Position numbers and translations under genes: made by a program. This document shows positions 39,648 through 42,458 of a DNA stretch of 42,458 nt, one piece after another (the first letter of the stretch is position 1; the number at the start of each line of letters is the position of its first letter). This DNA comes from a bacterium (lineage in GTDB: Bacteria > Patescibacteriota > Minisyncoccia > Phycocordibacterales > JAUSHB01). A model generated the notes under the pieces. It ran no database searches and was not told where the DNA came from. It worked only from the letters and a program-made list of their open reading frames with translations. The stretch covers positions 1 to 42,458 of the forward strand of contig JAUSHB010000016.1 of assembly GCA_030648955.1 (NCBI GenBank), written 5' to 3'.

Positions 39648-40142
39648 ATGATTACACAAAAATATTTAATTTTAGTGGGAATCGTCTTAGTGATTATAGG
39701 AGGCACTCTATTATATCAAGAGTATTCTCTATCCAATAAACAAGTAATGGTCCATGAAATGGGTTCGCGCGTTATGCCATTTTCCCTTGAAAAAACAACG
39801 CATGTTTTTAAACAACTCCCCGATGGCGGTATTGAGCAAGTTTTTGTGAAAGACCTCACTAATACGGAGCAAATTGACTTGGTTCAAGCGCATCTCAAAT
39901 ATGAGGTGGATAATTTTCGCCAAGGGAATTTTGAAGACCCAATGACGATCCATGGCGACAATATGCCGGGAGTTAGTGATCTGCGTAAGGGCGCGGCAAA
40001 AATTACTTTTACCTATCACGCCTTACCCAATGGAGCGGAAATCGTTTATTCATCAAAAGATCCTGATCTAATTTCTGCAATCCACGTGTGGTTTGATGCG
40101 CAAGTGAAAGACCACGGACGAAATGCCATGGAGATGCGCTAA
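39648..40142 (+). CDS. Membrane-anchored conserved protein of unknown function
   Basis: The ATG at 39648 gives 164 residues with one N-terminal membrane segment (about 6-22, LILVGIVLVIIGGTLLY). The exported domain has GSRVMPFSLEKTTHVFKQL, HGDNMPGVSDLRKGAAKITF and a C-terminal VWFDAQVKDHGRNAME. Databases often label this family aspartate carbamoyltransferase, but none of that enzyme's motifs are here and the label looks wrong. Function unknown. Histidines in the mature part could bind metal. A TTGTGG-N17-TATACT promoter ends ten bases before the start. Confidence 0.82.
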   Translation: MITQKYLILVGIVLVIIGGTLLYQEYSLSNKQVMVHEMGSRVMPFSLEKTTHVFKQLPDGGIEQVFVKDLTNTEQIDLVQAHLKYEVDNFRQGNFEDPMTIHGDNMPGVSDLRKGAAKITFTYHALPNGAEIVYSSKDPDLISAIHVWFDAQVKDHGRNAMEMR

Positions 40143-40160
40143 AAAATAATTTTTTTATAT

Positions 40161-40733
40161 ATGAACAATACTACTAAACACCTATCTAAAATTGCAGTGT
40201 TTGGCGGTGGCTGTTTCTGGTGTACTGAAGCAGTATTTAAAATGCTTCGAGGAGTATCATCAGTGACTCCCGGATACACCGGCGGAACAAAAGAAAACCC
40301 AAACTACGGGGATGTATGTGATGGCACCACTGGACATGCGGAAGTTGTGCATATTCTATTTGACCCGCAACAAATTACTTACCGTGACCTGCTCACCGTA
40401 TTTTTTGCGACCCATGACGGAAGCTCATTAAATCGACAAGGAAATGATGTGGGAACGCAATATCGATCGGTTATTTTTTATGCCGATGAAACACAAAAAG
40501 CCGAGGGAGAAAATTTTATCAAGGAACTAAACTCCTCGCATCCCGATGGAAAACCGATCGTCACTACGCTCGAGCCATTAGGGAAATTTTATACAGCCGA
40601 GAATTATCATCATGATTATTACGCAAGAAATTCCGAACAGACGTATTGCCAAATGATTATCAACCCAAAGCTCAAAAAAGTTCAGGAGAAATTTTCGGAA
40701 CTTCTCACATTACAGGAGAATTCATCTCATTAG
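40161..40733 (+). CDS. msrA: Peptide methionine sulfoxide reductase A
   Basis: MsrA reduces methionine-S-sulfoxide in oxidised proteins. The 190-residue protein has the active-site FGGGCFWCTEAVF (about 14-26), GYTGGTKENPNYGDVCDGTTGHAEV (starting about 39) and DGSSLNRQGNDVGTQYRSVI in the middle. It ends in the YYARNSEQTYCQ region that carries a resolving-type cysteine. Length is normal. The stop-start distance to the preceding exported protein is 18 bases in the same direction, so they may be co-transcribed. MsrB is not fused or adjacent. Confidence 0.95.
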   Translation: MNNTTKHLSKIAVFGGGCFWCTEAVFKMLRGVSSVTPGYTGGTKENPNYGDVCDGTTGHAEVVHILFDPQQITYRDLLTVFFATHDGSSLNRQGNDVGTQYRSVIFYADETQKAEGENFIKELNSSHPDGKPIVTTLEPLGKFYTAENYHHDYYARNSEQTYCQMIINPKLKKVQEKFSELLTLQENSSH

Positions 40734-40800
40734 AACATCACTGGAAAATTATATCATTATATACTTCTGGTCATGACTAAAGGTATATAATAAGTACCGT

Positions 40801-40832
40801 TAATTACCCCGCGACTTGCCGCAGGGTAATTA
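40801..40832. terminator. Bidirectional terminator between msrA and the kinase gene
   Basis: TAATTACCC, GCG and their complements pair around ACTTGC, giving a hairpin of about 12 pairs with one mismatch. Its loop region CCCCGCGACTTGCCGC closely resembles the lysS terminator at 5824-5841. Confidence 0.82.
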
Positions 40833-40841
40833 TTACGTCCA

Positions 40842-41795
40842 TTATTCCTGATGTGATATAGGAAATGTAAACCAAAATTGGGTTCCTTGGTTGGTACCTT
40901 TTGACTCAACGCCCACTTCCCCACCATGGCGTTGAACGATATCTTTAGCGATTGCAAGTCCAAGTCCTGCCCGATCGGCATCTTTTGCAACAGCATCTTT
41001 GGTACGGAAAAATTTTGTGTAAACATAAGGAATCTCACTTTTTGAAATCCCAATTCCATTATCCCTTACAGAAACCTTGAGATGTTTCCATTCTTTTACT
41101 ATAACTACCTCGATTCTCCCCTGTGTTGAGGTATAGAGAATGGCATTCTCAAGAAGTGCGCCGATTGCTTCTCGAATACGATCCCGATCGACATATACCT
41201 TAGGTAAATCGGTCGGTGCGGAAATAAGTACTTCAATATTTTTTTTCATGGCACCAATCGCATATTCACCGATTACCTGTCGAACAATGAGACCGAGATC
41301 TTCTTCGTGAGGAATGTAGCTGTAGTAGAGCGACGACTCCCCTGCTTCTGCGGCAGTGAGGAGTTGGTTGGTGATACTGGTGAGTTCAATTGCTGTTTTG
41401 TTGGCATCGTCCGCAAGGCTTTTACCATTTTGCGTTGAAACTTCATCACGCAAACCAGTGATCATCCAGCCAAGCCTCGTCAACGGCGTCCTCAAGCGAT
41501 GAGCCGCCACGGTGATAAATTCATATTTTGAAGTATCTGTTTTTTTACCTTCTTTCCAAAACAATCTCCCAACCAAGAAAAGAATAAAGCTTGAAATAAT
41601 GGGAATAATGAAACTACTTCCCTTCATGCTGTGAACAATGATTTCGCTTAACACTTGGAGAACCCACACGATAATCGCCAACGAAAAAATAATGCCGAGC
41701 GACATCAATCCGTTCCCTGAAAAAACAATTGAAATAAATGACGTGTCGTTTTTTCCTTGTTCATCTTTATGGGGTTTGATGTGCAGTTGAGACAT
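40842..41795 (-). CDS. Membrane sensor histidine kinase, orphan
   Basis: From the ATG at 41795 the 317-residue protein has two membrane segments (about 20-45 and 55-75, with almost no external loop). The dimerisation/phosphoacceptor helix contains AAHRLRTPLTRLGWMITGL (about 95-113) with the phosphorylated His. A complete HATPase_c domain follows: N box REAIGALLENAILYTS, G1 DNGIGISKSE, G2 GLGLAIAKDIVQRHGGEVG. There is no HAMP, PAS or large sensor domain, so it probably senses the membrane or an associated protein. No response regulator lies in the window. A TACAAT box six bases before the ATG predicts a leaderless mRNA. Confidence 0.92.
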   Translation of the reverse strand: MSQLHIKPHKDEQGKNDTSFISIVFSGNGLMSLGIIFSLAIIVWVLQVLSEIIVHSMKGSSFIIPIISSFILFLVGRLFWKEGKKTDTSKYEFITVAAHRLRTPLTRLGWMITGLRDEVSTQNGKSLADDANKTAIELTSITNQLLTAAEAGESSLYYSYIPHEEDLGLIVRQVIGEYAIGAMKKNIEVLISAPTDLPKVYVDRDRIREAIGALLENAILYTSTQGRIEVVIVKEWKHLKVSVRDNGIGISKSEIPYVYTKFFRTKDAVAKDADRAGLGLAIAKDIVQRHGGEVGVESKGTNQGTQFWFTFPISHQE

Positions 41796-41801
41796 AGATA
41801 A

Positions 41802-41807
41802 ATTGTA
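41802..41807 (-). promoter_or_regulatory. -10 box of the histidine kinase gene
   Basis: On the minus strand TGCTACAAT (extended -10) is followed by TTATCT and the ATG at 41795, the same junction as at frr. Confidence 0.65.
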
Positions 41808-41849
41808 GCATATCTTTTGTGATTTGGGATGACAAAAAGCGTATACAGC

Positions 41850-41878
41850 TTGACTGTTGGAGTGAAATAGAGTAGTTT
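41850..41878 (+). promoter_or_regulatory. Promoter of the 78-residue gene
   Basis: TTGACT (41850-41855) and TAGTTT (41873-41878) are 17 bases apart. Confidence 0.68.
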
Positions 41879-41914
41879 GGTGGTTGGAATAAATCACTTA
41901 TTTTGGAGACAGAA

Positions 41915-42151
41915 ATGAAAGAAATCGGTAAAAGAATTAGGGAACTTAAGACACAAGTTATTCCGCTAGAGCTTCCGCCACAAAATAGTCAAATAGTAAA
42001 ATTGATACACGTGCTCCGCAGCGAGGGATTCACGGCGCAAGAAGTTTTCGATGGTATGAAAAATTCTGGTTACGAAAACATCCATATCAACACGTCAAAT
42101 CCTCCCAATGTGTGCATCCTCATTGAAGAATCAATCCCCTTTCCGGCGTAA
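41915..42151 (+). CDS. Small hypothetical protein
   Basis: The ATG at 41915 follows GGAG by six bases. A TTG at 41903 in frame is less likely because it overlaps the ribosome site. The 78-residue product begins MKEIGKRIRELKTQVIPLEL, then a helix-rich middle (NSQIVKLIHVLRSEGFTAQE, VFDGMKNSGYENIHINTS) and ends in NVCILIEESIPFPA. No family recognised. It is a single-gene unit with promoter, ribosome site and terminator, like six others in the window. Confidence 0.75.
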   Translation: MKEIGKRIRELKTQVIPLELPPQNSQIVKLIHVLRSEGFTAQEVFDGMKNSGYENIHINTSNPPNVCILIEESIPFPA

Positions 42152-42174
42152 ACATGCGCCATAAAAAATCTTTA

Positions 42175-42206
42175 AAAGCCCCAAACGCTTACGCGTTTGG
42201 GGCTTT
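42175..42206 (+). terminator. Intrinsic terminator after the 78-residue gene
   Basis: AAAGCCCCAAACGC-TTAC-GCGTTTGGGGCTTT is a perfect 14-base-pair hairpin. The outer AAA/TTT pairs make it work on either strand, so it may also end the RHS fragment transcript. Confidence 0.9.
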
Positions 42207-42215
42207 ACTATATAA

Positions 42216-42255
42216 AATTTGGAAGCCTTGCTTCCAAATTCAAGGCTTCCAAATT
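42216..42255. repeat. TTTGGAAGC palindromic repeat at the RHS gene end
   Basis: AATTTGGAAGC-CTT-GCTTCCAAATT (42216-42240) is a perfect hairpin, followed by CAAG and a third copy GCTTCCAAATT (42245-42255). The same ATTTGGAAGC palindrome lies inside the repeat at 8054-8080. It ends exactly at the stop codon of the RHS fragment. Confidence 0.8.
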
Positions 42256-42458
42256 CACCCATTGATTCTGTCATCTGTCCGTATCGATCCATAGGGCAGG
42301 TAATCGGTTAACTCTGCAACATGAGCTCCACTGTCTGAAACGATGTTGCTCCCCGTTAAGTGATCGGTGTGGTCGTAGTAGAGTATTCCATTCCCCCATC
42401 CTCCCTGTACGGTAGCAAGCATGTTGCCGTTGAGAAAGATGTGCTTTATGGGAGTGGG
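42255..42458 (-). pseudogene. C-terminal end of a truncated RHS/YD-repeat protein (runs off the window)
   Basis: The minus-strand frame enters from the window edge and stops at TGA (42255-42257), giving 67 visible residues. IKHIFLNGNMLATVQGG, LYYDHTDHLTGSNIVSDSG and VAELTDYLPYGSIRTDD match the RHS/YD-repeat signature (compare YYHTDHLGS...YYPFG). In complete RHS proteins the conserved core continues beyond the PYG segment with a KFTG...YFGARYY-type block. Here the protein stops after DDRING, immediately where a TTTGGAAGC palindrome begins. It is therefore probably truncated, with the repeat at the break. The upstream part is outside the window. Confidence 0.8.

Noticed and set aside
39648-40142. 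Aspartate carbamoyltransferase
   Set aside because: The family is often given that name, but the carbamoyl-phosphate motif (STRT) and the aspartate loop are absent and the protein has a membrane anchor.
1-42458. CRISPR array or cas genes
   Set aside because: No regularly spaced identical repeats with unique spacers and no Cas-like proteins. The AGCTTC repeats have a 9-base period and no spacers.
1-42458. Prophage, integrase or complete insertion sequence
   Set aside because: No transposase, integrase, capsid or terminase motif is seen in any frame. Only short repeat elements are present.
1-42458. Alternative genetic code with TGA read as Gly
   Set aside because: All core proteins read through without internal TGA and TGA serves as stop at the RHS fragment.

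Overview
The window reads like part of a small, streamlined bacterial chromosome, most likely a Candidate Phyla Radiation (Patescibacteria) member of the Parcubacteria type. This is inferred from gene content and style, not from a marker-gene tree. The supporting signs are a 415-residue prolyl-tRNA synthetase without the usual insertion domain, a PriA with no ATPase motifs, a stand-alone SWIB protein, a DUF3494 secreted protein, many small single-gene units, one tRNA with and one without an encoded CCA, and a CCTGCC/GGCAGG palindromic repeat of a kind I associate with these genomes. Genes end in TAA, TAG and TGA and none needs recoding, so the standard bacterial code fits.

Layout. Positions 1-19.9 kb lie almost entirely on the minus strand and hold cell-envelope and core genes. 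First comes a reduced division cluster read right to left (mraZ, rsmH, ftsL, ftsI, murF) with a tRNA-Glu after it. Then come lysS and greA, the elongation machinery (mreB, mreC, mreD, mrdA), proS, rseP, frr, holB, a second mreB and murA. A lipoprotein and a pilin-like gene on the plus strand interrupt this block. From 20.1 to 23.9 kb the plus strand carries priA, an unassigned structured RNA candidate, def and fmt. From 23.9 to 28.0 kb the minus strand carries a membrane-anchored cyclophilin, a hibernation factor, a DUF167 protein, pyruvate kinase and two small proteins.

From 28.3 kb to the end is an accessory region. It holds a 639-residue secreted ice-binding-like (DUF3494) protein, a tRNA-Asn with a palindromic insertion in its leader, several small genes with their own promoter and terminator, and a membrane protein with a bactofilin-like beta-solenoid. 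It continues with a VanY-type carboxypeptidase, a two-domain jelly-roll surface protein, a matrixin-like protein, an RsuA/RluB-type pseudouridine synthase, MsrA, an orphan histidine kinase and, at the right edge, the C-terminal end of a truncated RHS/YD-repeat protein.

How the parts fit. The left half supplies peptidoglycan precursor steps (MurA, MurF), septal and lateral synthases (FtsI, PBP2), their scaffold (MreB, MreC, MreD, FtsL) and a regulator (MraZ). The right half is largely cell-surface and secreted proteins. Two expression styles are visible. Many housekeeping genes have a -10 box about six bases before the start codon, which predicts leaderless mRNA. A set of small stand-alone genes has TTGAC-N17-TA(G/C)TNT promoters, usually a GGAG ribosome site, and strong terminators. 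Several dispersed hairpin repeat families sit between genes: AT-rich inverted repeats, 9-base-periodic AGCTTC repeats, and TTTGGAAGC palindromes.
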